From contig CALQNE010000214.1 of assembly GCA_943331855.1 (NCBI GenBank), forward strand, positions 1 through 6,137: a stretch of 6,137 nucleotides of DNA, in the 5' to 3' direction. The notes under the pieces were generated by a model. That model searched no databases. It was not told the origin of the DNA and saw only the letters and a program-made list of their open reading frames with translations. The stretch is from Bordetella parapertussis (GTDB lineage: Bacteria > Pseudomonadota > Gammaproteobacteria > Burkholderiales > Burkholderiaceae_B). A program made the position numbers and the translations under genes. Shown one piece after another: positions 1 through 6,137 of the stretch. Position 1 is the first letter of the stretch, and every line of letters begins with the position of its first letter.

Positions 1-363
1 TATGATGTGCCGAAGGTCTTTTTCATTACGTTCAAGCTTATAGATATCTGCGACGAGTGTTTCTTTTTCAGCTGCAGTGATGGTCACCATTGGTGGCTTT
101 TGCGGCACGATTTGAGGCACGGGTTCAGGCCTGATGTCGACGGGATTTTGTACGCTGGTTTTTTTTGATTCGGGCTTTACAGAAAAAGCAGCACCCATTG
201 AGGCAGAAAGCTGTTCATATTTACTCGCATTGACTGATGAGCCTGCGTACAAAACGACGAAAAATGCAAACAAAAGTGTAATGAAGTCAGCGTAAGACAC
301 CATCCAACGGTCGTGGTGTTCTAACTCGTCCTTAAACTCGGGTCTTCGAAATTTTGTCTTCAT
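1..363 (-). CDS. motD: MotB-family flagellar stator protein, MotD type (5' part, cut by the window edge)
   Basis: This is the N-terminal 121 residues of the ion-conducting stator subunit that pairs with the MotA-family protein encoded just upstream. The frame starts at the ATG at 363 and stays open to base 1. A short basic/acidic cytoplasmic tail (residues 1-20) ends in HHDRWM. It is followed by one membrane helix (about 22-40) carrying the MotB-type motif SYADFITLLFAFF, in which Asp26 (bases 286-288) is the expected ion-carrying aspartate. A proline- and lysine-rich periplasmic linker follows (about 70-105). The OmpA-like peptidoglycan-binding domain should lie beyond the edge. The helix resembles proton-type MotB/MotD rather than PomB, because Ala occupies the position of the PomB cysteine; ion choice is inference. 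The start lies one base after the motA-family stop (TAA-G-ATG) with no clear Shine-Dalgarno, so translation is probably coupled. Confidence 0.93.
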   Translation of the reverse strand, partial: MKTKFRRPEFKDELEHHDRWMVSYADFITLLFAFFVVLYAGSSVNASKYEQLSASMGAAFSVKPESKKTSVQNPVDIRPEPVPQIVPQKPPMVTITAAEKETLVADIYKLERNEKDLRHII

Positions 364-364
364 C

Positions 365-1105
365 TTATCTTTGATAGGATGCCAGGCGTTCTTGCACAAT
401 CACTGTATTTTCGCCAGCTGCGATGCGGCTAATCGATTCAATGACCATTTCGTATTTTCGGACTTCAGCCTGCGTATGTGCTTTTAATTTTGTCGCAACC
501 GGAATAAAAAAGAGGTTTGCGAGCCCAACCCCATAGATGGTGGCGACAAAGGCAACGGCAATCCCGGCTCCAATCAAACTCGGGTCAGTCAGCTTTTCCA
601 TGACATGCATTAAACCCATCACAGCGGCCAAAATTCCAATAGTTGGCGCATAGCCGCCAGCCGAATCCCAAATCTTTATGGCATTTCGCTGACGGATCTC
701 GTATTCATGCAAATCATTTAAACAAATCTCCCGGATTGTTTCGGCCGGGAACCCATCCATTAAAAGCTGCAAGCCTTTTAAAATGAAGGGATCTGTTTCT
801 TGCTCGCGATATGTTTCAAGGCTCAGGGCGCCTTCTTTTTTGGCGATGGTTGACCATGCTGAAATTCGGGAAGAGAGCTCTGGGTGATCATCATCAGGCA
901 AGAAAAAAATTGTTCGCAGCTTTCTTAGGCCATCAATAAACGTCTCGGGTTTACTTTGTAGCAGTACTGCCCCAAGCGTTCCAAAGACCACAATTAAGAA
1001 AGGAGCCAGTTGAAACAAGGACCAGATGCTACTACCTTCAACCGCTTGCCCAGCTAAAATCCCAAGTAACGCAATGAGCAGGCCTGCTATGCTTGACCAG
1101 TCCAT
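365..1105 (-). CDS. motC: MotA-family flagellar stator protein, MotC type
   Basis: This 246-residue inner-membrane protein is the torque-generating stator subunit that contacts FliG and surrounds the MotB-type helix. Helices 1 and 2 lie at about residues 4-21 and 32-50. A large cytoplasmic loop (about 55-148) carries K89/K90 and E97, at positions aligning with the charged FliG-contact residues R90 and E98 of E. coli MotA. Helices 3 and 4 lie at about 150-168 and 178-203, with the conserved APTIGILAAVMGL segment whose Pro154 matches the functional Pro173 of E. coli MotA. The sequence resembles Pseudomonas MotC more than E. coli MotA. The usual GENP motif near the C-terminus reads GENT here. 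The gene starts inside the end of fliA (19-base overlap) and is followed one base after its stop by the MotD-type partner. Placement after fliA suggests co-expression with the export and regulatory genes. Confidence 0.95.
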   Translation of the reverse strand: MDWSSIAGLLIALLGILAGQAVEGSSIWSLFQLAPFLIVVFGTLGAVLLQSKPETFIDGLRKLRTIFFLPDDDHPELSSRISAWSTIAKKEGALSLETYREQETDPFILKGLQLLMDGFPAETIREICLNDLHEYEIRQRNAIKIWDSAGGYAPTIGILAAVMGLMHVMEKLTDPSLIGAGIAVAFVATIYGVGLANLFFIPVATKLKAHTQAEVRKYEMVIESISRIAAGENTVIVQERLASYQR

Positions 1106-1821
1106 GAATCGTCCTTAAGTTTGACGCGAAGTCGGGCAATGGCCTGACTGTGCAGTTGTGATACACGTGACTCAGTAATATTCATTACTGCACCAATTTC
1201 TTTGAGATTTAAGTCTTGTTCATAATACAAACTCATTAATATTTTTTCTCGTTCGGGTAAATTTTCAATGGCAGTCTTAAGATTCTCACGAAACTCAGAC
1301 GACATTAAAATACGAAGCGCATCGCCTTCATCGCTCGATTTGTGCTGATCCAGAAAATGTTCTGAATTTTCTTCCCTCTGAAAATCTTCAAAATATAGTA
1401 GGGTATGTCCGGCGCCATCTTTCAATGAGGCTTGATAGTCTGCAAGTGATAAGCCGAGATTTTTGGCGATTTCACTTTCGGTCGGTGCACGGCCTTGACG
1501 TTGTTCTAAGGTATGTATCGAGTCTTCAATTTCTCGCATTTGTTTGCGTACACTGCGCGGTAGCCAGTCCGAGCTTCGCAATTCGTCCATGATGGCGCCG
1601 TGAATGCGTTGCGAAGCATAGGTGGCAAATTGAGCACCCGCATGCTCTTTATACCGTTGAGCTGCGTCTAGCAAACCGATCATTCCGGTTTGTATTAAGT
1701 CTTCAACCTCGATATTTGCAGGCAGCTTTGCTTTGACCTGATAAGCAATTTTTCGAACCAGATCAGCATACTGTTTGATCAGTTGTTCTTTGCTAACTTC
1801 GTGGCCAGATGAGTTATACAT
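1087..1821 (-). CDS. fliA: RNA polymerase sigma factor FliA (sigma-28)
   Basis: This 244-residue sigma-70 family protein directs RNA polymerase to late flagellar promoters and is normally held inactive by FlgM until the hook is complete. Region 2 (about residues 15-85) contains the core-binding DLIQTGMIGLLDAA segment and the -10 recognition stretch FATYASQRIHGAIMDELR, followed by the FliA-typical DWLPRSVR. Region 3 (about 95-135) includes RAPTESEIAKNLGLS, and LLYFEDF sits at 141-147. Region 4 (about 180-235) has NLPEREKILMSLYY and the helix-turn-helix LKEIGAVMNITESRVSQLHS that reads the -35 element. Length is typical of the family. The start ATG at 1821 has a good Shine-Dalgarno overlapping the stop of the upstream short flhG gene. 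No FliA-type promoter was seen ahead of it, so it is probably transcribed from upstream in the flhB-flhA operon. Confidence 0.97.
   Translation of the reverse strand: MYNSSGHEVSKEQLIKQYADLVRKIAYQVKAKLPANIEVEDLIQTGMIGLLDAAQRYKEHAGAQFATYASQRIHGAIMDELRSSDWLPRSVRKQMREIEDSIHTLEQRQGRAPTESEIAKNLGLSLADYQASLKDGAGHTLLYFEDFQREENSEHFLDQHKSSDEGDALRILMSSEFRENLKTAIENLPEREKILMSLYYEQDLNLKEIGAVMNITESRVSQLHSQAIARLRVKLKDDSWTGQA
1112..1116 (-). promoter_or_regulatory. Ribosome binding site of the motA-family gene, inside fliA
   Basis: On the minus strand AAGGA lies 6 bases before the ATG at 1105, within the last codons of fliA. It decides the start of the stator gene and shows that the 19-base overlap with fliA is real rather than a start-calling artefact. 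Confidence 0.72.
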
Positions 1822-1828
1822 GTTGATT

Positions 1829-1834
1829 CTTCCT
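1829..1834 (-). promoter_or_regulatory. Ribosome binding site of fliA
   Basis: On the minus strand AGGAAG lies 7 bases before the fliA ATG. Its first three bases are part of the TAG stop codon of the short flhG gene, so ribosomes finishing that gene stop directly on the fliA start signal. This supports the chosen fliA start and suggests coupled translation. Confidence 0.75.
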
Positions 1835-2321
1835 AGACCATGGCGAACCGTTGTGCGTCACTTCCGTGCTTTCTGTGAGTCTCAGGCACATCGAAACCAA
1901 TTAAATCCGTGGCAATGCCTATATGCTTGCTTGAAACCGATGATAAATTATAAAAAATAGTCTTGGCCTGCGATGCACATGAAGCTATCACAAATACGCC
2001 GATCGCTTGTCCAAAAGTATGCTCTGAGAAAAGTTTGATCAGACTGTAGGCCTCTTTGATCGACGAGGCGGTATTAGTCAGGCAGATAATTACTTTGCCC
2101 AACGGAGGGAGTTTCGTTTTAATGTTTGAGTAGTGTAAAGGCTTGAACTCAACGAACGTATCGTACTGGGTTTTATCCAAATGCGTACGTAGCAAGCGTA
2201 TAGACTTCTCGATTTTAAGATCGGGAGTCGCGAGCGCGACAGTCACTAATTTTTCAGAGGCTGGCATCATCAATTGACGTAAACCCGCCGCTTGATCACT
2301 GGTGATTCTAGAGTTAAGCAT
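1833..2321 (-). CDS. flhG: Short FlhG-like protein without an ATPase P-loop
   Basis: This 162-residue protein sits where FlhG (FleN/YlxH, a MinD-like ATPase of about 270-300 residues) is expected. Residues 9-15 are DQAAGLR, the N-terminal motif by which FlhG proteins stimulate the FlhF GTPase. KLVTVAL (24-30) matches the first MinD strand, but the following P-loop position reads ATPDLKIEKS instead of the family GGKGGVGKT, so no Walker A lysine or glycines remain. About 70 residues of the central ATPase region, with its catalytic motifs, are missing. Residues 76-97 (KVIICLTN...SSIKEAYSLIKLF) and 103-148 align with the late part of FlhG (family: PTSITDAYALIKLL, then IPYDE). The protein ends soon after, without the usual C-terminal tail. 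The start overlaps the flhF end by 8 bases with only a weak Shine-Dalgarno, suggesting coupling. FlhG descent is inferred from motif alignment and position; ATP binding is unlikely. A decaying gene remains possible, but the frame is intact. Confidence 0.8.
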   Translation of the reverse strand: MLNSRITSDQAAGLRQLMMPASEKLVTVALATPDLKIEKSIRLLRTHLDKTQYDTFVEFKPLHYSNIKTKLPPLGKVIICLTNTASSIKEAYSLIKLFSEHTFGQAIGVFVIASCASQAKTIFYNLSSVSSKHIGIATDLIGFDVPETHRKHGSDAQRFAMV

Positions 2322-3486
2322 ATGCGGCTATTCTGGTTGCGTGTGCAGAGGGAGGCTGTTTGAACATGGCCGAGAAGGCCGTTTCGTTAATTTCTGATAG
2401 ATCTGTAGAAACCTTTTTGTCTGTAATGACCCGTTCAAACATTTGAATTTTGTCGATCAGTTCTATGTCTTCAGGAACGCGTTGTCCATTCGTCAAATAG
2501 CACACCTTAAGTTTGTGTTGCATGATGACATTGAGTACGCTTCCCAGGGTGATGGCTTCGTCGACCTTTGTAATGATGCAGCCTTCAATCGATTGCTTGG
2601 CGTAGACGTTAACGACATCGTTTGTGGTTTCAATTTGATTGGTGGCGTTTAGGCACAAGATGCGCTTGATGGGTACGTTCACTTGATCAAACATTGCCAT
2701 CTGCGCATCCACCCGCTTGTCACGCTGGCACAGGCCGGGTGTGTCGATTAAGATCGATTTGCGATCTCGTAAATGCTCTAGGGTAAGTTGTAACTCGTGG
2801 TGATCTTTTACGGCATGCACGCTGACGCCCAAGATGCTGCCAAAGACCTTAAGCTGCTCTAAGGCGCCAACTCGATACGAGTCCGTTGTTATAAAGGCAA
2901 GTTTGTCTGCGCCATGGCACATGACGTAGCGGGCAGCAATTTTTGCAATGGTGGTCGTTTTGCCGACACCTGTGGGCCCCACAAGCGCGAGGACGCGCGA
3001 ACTGTTCAAAAAGCCTTGCTCATCGATTTCAGCCGATAGATTCCGAGCAAGTATTTCTCGCAACCAATCGACAGCTTGTATCTCGGAATAGTCGTTGGGC
3101 AGTTTTTCGACAAGACGTTTCGCTAGGTTTGGCGAAAATCCAGCCGCTAAGACGCGATCAAGGACTACGTTTTGCGCTGGCTTGAGTTGCTTGCTACTTG
3201 TCCATAATAAGGCATCCAGTTTTTTATAAAACCCATTTTTCATTTCGCGGATTTCGTCAATAATCTTTTCGATACCGGTGGGGGACTGCTGTGCATCTGC
3301 GGCATCCGAGGTGTAGCCTCTTGATGTTCGTTTGCTATTCGTATCGGGCTCGCCTTGCTTAGCGATGATTTCCACACGACCATTGACGATTTTGTTAGAA
3401 ATGATTTCAGCTTCTTCGCCGAATTCATTTTTAATCTGGTTTAAGGCTTCACGAGGACTGGAGGCGTAAAATTTCTTTGTCATCAT
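2314..3486 (-). CDS. flhF: Flagellar biosynthesis GTPase FlhF
   Basis: FlhF is an SRP-family GTPase that marks the cell pole for flagellar assembly and recruits early basal-body parts. This 390-residue protein begins with the typical KKFYASSPREALNQIKNEFG segment, followed by a variable hydrophilic linker (about 45-70). A helical N domain (about 75-155) precedes the G domain (about 163-355). The G domain shows G1 GPTGVGKTTT (170-179), the SRP-type insertion TTDSYRVGALEQ (200-211), G3 DTPG (248-251; family norm DTAG), G4 TKVD (306-309) and the closing motif NGQRVPED (333-340). The start at 3486 is preferred over the adjacent ATG at 3483 because AGG lies 9 bases upstream and the start overlaps the flhA stop as ATGA. 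The tail after 355 is short and variable. It lies directly upstream of the short flhG gene, its expected regulator. Confidence 0.97.
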   Translation of the reverse strand: MMTKKFYASSPREALNQIKNEFGEEAEIISNKIVNGRVEIIAKQGEPDTNSKRTSRGYTSDAADAQQSPTGIEKIIDEIREMKNGFYKKLDALLWTSSKQLKPAQNVVLDRVLAAGFSPNLAKRLVEKLPNDYSEIQAVDWLREILARNLSAEIDEQGFLNSSRVLALVGPTGVGKTTTIAKIAARYVMCHGADKLAFITTDSYRVGALEQLKVFGSILGVSVHAVKDHHELQLTLEHLRDRKSILIDTPGLCQRDKRVDAQMAMFDQVNVPIKRILCLNATNQIETTNDVVNVYAKQSIEGCIITKVDEAITLGSVLNVIMQHKLKVCYLTNGQRVPEDIELIDKIQMFERVITDKKVSTDLSEINETAFSAMFKQPPSAHATRIAAYA

Positions 3487-5561
3487 GCTGAATTACCTAT
3501 CAAGTGTGTGACGCGGATCGAACGAGTAGAAGGAAGTTCATCGTGAGAGAGCACTCTCAAATTCGGTGCCACTCGCCTTAAGAATCGGGCAAGCGCCATA
3601 CGAATGGCTGCGGGCACGATGAGTACGGGTGAATGTCCAAGTTGCTCTTGTTTTGCAGTGGCCTGTTCTGCCTGATGCGCTAATGTTTGAGCCAAGCCAG
3701 GTTCAATTCCGGTGCCATTTGTATTTTGTAGAAGCGTCTGGGTCAAAATGCGTTCTAAATTTTGCTCAAGGGTGATAACAGCCATTTCCTGAGCTTCTGG
3801 AAAAAGACTTTGCGCGATTGAGCGCGAAAGTTTCAACCTTACTTTTTCAGTTAAGACATCGGTGTCTTGAACCTGTGGCGCGTACTCTGAAATAGCCTCA
3901 ACGATCGTGCGCATGTCTTGAATCGGCACGCCTTCTACAAGCAGATTTTCTAGGATCCTTTGAAGCGGACCAATACCAATCACTTTTGGCACAAAGTCTT
4001 CAGCAAGTTTGGGAGACTTCATTGCTAATAAGTCGAGTAGCTGTTGGACTTCTTGTCGACCCAGCAGTTCAGAGGCGTGCATACCCAGGATGTGGTTCAA
4101 GTGGGTTGCGATCACGGTGCCCGCGTCAACAACGGTATAGCCCATGCCTTGGGCTCGGTCTCGCTGCTCGTCGGTAATCCAAACTGCGGGTAAGCCAAAG
4201 GCAGGGTCGGTTGTCGGTGCGCCTTGAAGTTGCCCGGTCACCATGCCTGGATTAATGGCCAAATAGTTTCCGTACTGAGACTCCCCTCGTCCAAGCTCTA
4301 CACCTCGAATTTTGATGACATACTCGACAGGCTTGAGTTCGAGGTTATCAGCGATATGAACCGAAGGTGGCAGAAAGCCCACCGTTTGGGCAAATTTTTT
4401 GCGCAAGCCCTTGATCTTTTTAAGCAGATCGCCGTCGCGATTTAGATCGACCAAGGGAATCAGGCGATAGCCAACCTCTACGCTGACGGTATCAACGCCT
4501 TGCACATCATTCCAAGACGCTTCCGAAGTGTCATCTTCTTGTGTTTGGGCTTTCTCTTGCAACTCGCTTTCGGCAACCTTTTTCGATTGCGTGGTCAACA
4601 AATAGCCAATGCCCGCAGCAATTCCGGCCAAGCCCAAAAAAGCCACATTTGGCATGCCTGGGATCAAGCCCATTGCGCCGACAATACCGGCCGTCACGAA
4701 GAGTACCTTGGGATTTTTAAACAACTGTCCGGTCAACTGCGTACCAATGTCCTGGCTGTTTGCAACGCGCGAGACGACAATACCGGCTGCAACCGAGATG
4801 ATCAATGAGGGTATCTGTGCAACGAGGCCGTCGCCAATAGCGAGCAAGGTGTAGTTTTTGGCAGCAGTTGAAAAGTTTAGATCGTGCTGCAACATCCCAA
4901 CGATCAGACCGCCTACGATATTGATGATTGTGATTAGAATCCCGGCAATCGCGTCGCCACGCACATACTTACTGGCGCCGTCCATAGCGCCATAAAACTC
5001 GGCCTCTTGGCTCACTTCTTGACGGCGTTTGCGCGCGTCGTCTTGCGTGATCAGACCCGAATTTAAGTCGGCGTCGATGGCCATCTGCTTGCCCGGCATC
5101 GCATCCAGGGTGAATCGGGCGCCGACCTCTGCGATTCGGCCTGCGCCTTTAGTCACAACGGTAAAGTTAATGATTGTTAAGATCACAAAGACAATAATAC
5201 CGACCGTGTAGTTACCGCCAATCAAGAAGTGACCGAATGCTTCAATGACCTTTCCGGCGGCACCTGGGCCAGTATGGCCTTCGGCGAGTACGACCCGTGT
5301 CGAAGCAACGTTCAAAGAGAGGCGCAATAGCGTGGTGACGAGTAGAACGGTTGGAAAGGAAATAAAGTCCAGCGGTTTTGTGGTCTGTAAACCAATCATT
5401 AAGACCATAATTGATAAGGCAATATTGAAGGTAAACAATAAATCAAGTACAAAAGGTGGCAATGGCAACATCATCATTGCCAGCAACAGAATAATGATTA
5501 ACGGCCCTGAAACCGCTTTTGAATCAAGTCGTGCAAAAAAGGCTAATAAGGAAGGGTTCAT
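3483..5561 (-). CDS. flhA: Flagellar type III export gate protein FlhA
   Basis: FlhA is the large inner-membrane protein of the flagellar export gate; it couples proton flow to export and docks chaperone-substrate complexes. The 692 residues match the usual family length. The N-terminal half (about 18-325) holds about eight membrane helices. It includes RLSLNVASTRVVLAEGH (80-96) and the FHIPEP-family cytoplasmic loop with GARFTLDAMPGKQMAIDADL (147-166), which carries the conserved acidic residues. A charged linker (about 326-350) leads to the cytosolic domain (about 355-692). That domain contains GYRLIPLVD (364-372), LPPSVHIADN (397-406) and a conserved VITLEQNLE segment near residues 600-610. 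The ATG overlaps the flhB stop by 4 bases (ATGA) and the TGA overlaps the flhF start by 4 bases, so the three genes are probably translated in series. Nothing is missing or broken. Confidence 0.98.
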   Translation of the reverse strand: MNPSLLAFFARLDSKAVSGPLIIILLLAMMMLPLPPFVLDLLFTFNIALSIMVLMIGLQTTKPLDFISFPTVLLVTTLLRLSLNVASTRVVLAEGHTGPGAAGKVIEAFGHFLIGGNYTVGIIVFVILTIINFTVVTKGAGRIAEVGARFTLDAMPGKQMAIDADLNSGLITQDDARKRRQEVSQEAEFYGAMDGASKYVRGDAIAGILITIINIVGGLIVGMLQHDLNFSTAAKNYTLLAIGDGLVAQIPSLIISVAAGIVVSRVANSQDIGTQLTGQLFKNPKVLFVTAGIVGAMGLIPGMPNVAFLGLAGIAAGIGYLLTTQSKKVAESELQEKAQTQEDDTSEASWNDVQGVDTVSVEVGYRLIPLVDLNRDGDLLKKIKGLRKKFAQTVGFLPPSVHIADNLELKPVEYVIKIRGVELGRGESQYGNYLAINPGMVTGQLQGAPTTDPAFGLPAVWITDEQRDRAQGMGYTVVDAGTVIATHLNHILGMHASELLGRQEVQQLLDLLAMKSPKLAEDFVPKVIGIGPLQRILENLLVEGVPIQDMRTIVEAISEYAPQVQDTDVLTEKVRLKLSRSIAQSLFPEAQEMAVITLEQNLERILTQTLLQNTNGTGIEPGLAQTLAHQAEQATAKQEQLGHSPVLIVPAAIRMALARFLRRVAPNLRVLSHDELPSTRSIRVTHLIGNSA

Positions 5562-6137
5562 TGCAGACTAGCCCTGGCAAACGTAGTGGCAACCGGATCT
5601 AGTTCATCTGGAACGAAAATATCAGTAGGCTCTTTGGGATAAGGCCCGCTGGCCGCCGTAAAATTGCGAACCTGAAAGACGTAGGCCAGCACCTCTGCCA
5701 CTGCTGCGTAAAGTTGGTGAGGGATTTCGTCACTGACCTCTGTGTTTGCGTACAACGCACGCGCGAGTTTAGGCGACTCGATGACGAGCACCTTGTGTTT
5801 CTTAGCAATTTCTCTGATTTTGAACGCGACTTCATCCAAGCCCTTGGCAACGACCGTTGGCGCGCGCATATCGCCTTCCATGTAACGGATCGCCACTGAG
5901 TAATGTGACGGGTTTGTGATGACGACATCGGCTGTTGGAATCGCCGTCATCATGCGGCGCCTTGCCATGTCTCTCTGCTGTTGCCTCAAGCGCGCTTTGA
6001 TCTCCGGGTTCCCGTTGGATTCTTTCGCCTCTTGTTTAACTTCCTCTTTTGTCATCCGTAATTTCTTTTTATAGCTAAACAATTGATACGGTGCGTCAAT
6101 CAAAGCAATGAGTCCGAGTGAGCTGACGGCCCAAATA
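5558..6137 (-). CDS. flhB: Flagellar export switch protein FlhB (3' part, cut by the window edge)
   Basis: FlhB works with FlhA in the export gate and switches export from hook to filament substrates after cutting itself. The frame is open to base 6137 and gives the last 192 or so residues of a protein usually near 350-385, so the first membrane helices lie outside. Visible are the end of the last membrane segment (IWAVSSLGLIALIDAPYQ), the linker YKKKLRMTKEEVKQEAKESNG, and KARLRQQQRDMARRRMM. The cleavage region is VVITNPSHYSVAIRY, followed by MRAPTVVAKG and the helical C-terminal domain ending at the TGA at 5558. Self-cleavage is expected between Asn and Pro of NPSH (bases 5903-5914); most family members have NPTH. 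A TTG at 6101-6103 is an internal leucine codon, not a start, because the family sequence continues upstream of it. The stop overlaps the flhA start. Confidence 0.96.
   Translation of the reverse strand, partial: IWAVSSLGLIALIDAPYQLFSYKKKLRMTKEEVKQEAKESNGNPEIKARLRQQQRDMARRRMMTAIPTADVVITNPSHYSVAIRYMEGDMRAPTVVAKGLDEVAFKIREIAKKHKVLVIESPKLARALYANTEVSDEIPHQLYAAVAEVLAYVFQVRNFTAASGPYPKEPTDIFVPDELDPVATTFARASLQ

Noticed and set aside
1775..1960. Plus-strand open frame of 61 codons across the fliA start and flhG end
   Set aside because: It lies antisense to two well-supported genes, has no recognisable motif, and is best explained as a shadow frame.
3240..3428. Minus-strand open frame of 62 codons inside flhF
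   Set aside because: It is out of frame with the FlhF N-terminal region and has no motif or plausible translation start.
4500..4854. Two plus-strand open frames of 102 and 81 codons within flhA
   Set aside because: They overlap each other and are antisense to conserved FlhA sequence; their composition reflects the reverse of membrane-helix codons.
5125..5160. Possible FliA-type promoter (TAAAG then GCCGAA on the minus strand) in flhA
   Set aside because: The spacing between the two parts is far too short for a sigma-28 promoter and the -10 match is poor.
5245..5571. Plus-strand open frame of 108 codons opposite the flhA 5' end
   Set aside because: It is antisense to conserved FlhA membrane helices, has no family motif, and is a shadow frame.
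5599..5928. Minus-strand open frame of 109 codons inside flhB
   Set aside because: It is out of frame with FlhB, which is clearly the real product here, and its translation is Ser/Arg-rich without domains.
6101..6103. TTG as a start codon for flhB
   Set aside because: The frame stays open upstream and continues with the expected end of the last FlhB membrane segment, so this codon is an internal leucine.
1..6137. CRISPR arrays, tRNA or rRNA genes, insertion sequences, terminators
   Set aside because: None were seen: the window is fully occupied by seven coding regions, with no repeat arrays, terminal inverted repeats or hairpin-plus-T-run structures between genes.

Overview
The window is a single, tightly packed flagellar operon read entirely from the minus strand. 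In transcription order (right to left) it holds the 3' part of flhB, complete flhA and flhF, a very short flhG-like gene, fliA, a MotA-family stator gene of the MotC type, and the 5' part of its MotB-family partner (MotD type). Coding density is essentially total: the largest gap between genes is 11 bases, and most junctions are overlaps of 4 to 19 bases, so there is no intergenic space and no visible terminator.

The order flhB-flhA-flhF-flhG-fliA followed by motC-motD is the arrangement seen in polar-flagellated Gamma- and Betaproteobacteria. Together with Betaproteobacteria-like FlhA and FliA sequences and moderate GC, it suggests a free-living motile betaproteobacterium, with a gammaproteobacterium as the alternative. 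This is inference from family resemblance only. The chemotaxis genes (cheY, cheZ, cheA, cheB) that lie between fliA and motC in Pseudomonas are absent here.

The genes cover successive steps of making and running a flagellum. FlhB and FlhA form the core of the flagellar type III export gate. FlhF is the SRP-like GTPase that sets the polar assembly site, and FlhG normally restrains it. FliA is the sigma factor for late flagellar genes. MotC and MotD are the two halves of an ion-driven stator.

The main surprise is the FlhG position. The encoded protein has only 162 residues. It keeps the N-terminal DQAxxLR motif that in FlhG proteins stimulates the FlhF GTPase, and it keeps recognisable late segments of the MinD-like fold. 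It has no Walker A motif, has lost most of the central ATPase region, and lacks the C-terminal tail. It looks like an FlhG reduced to its FlhF-contacting part. Smaller oddities are an FlhF G3 motif of DTPG instead of DTAG, an FlhB cleavage motif of NPSH instead of NPTH, and the loss of a normally conserved proline near the end of the MotA-family protein.
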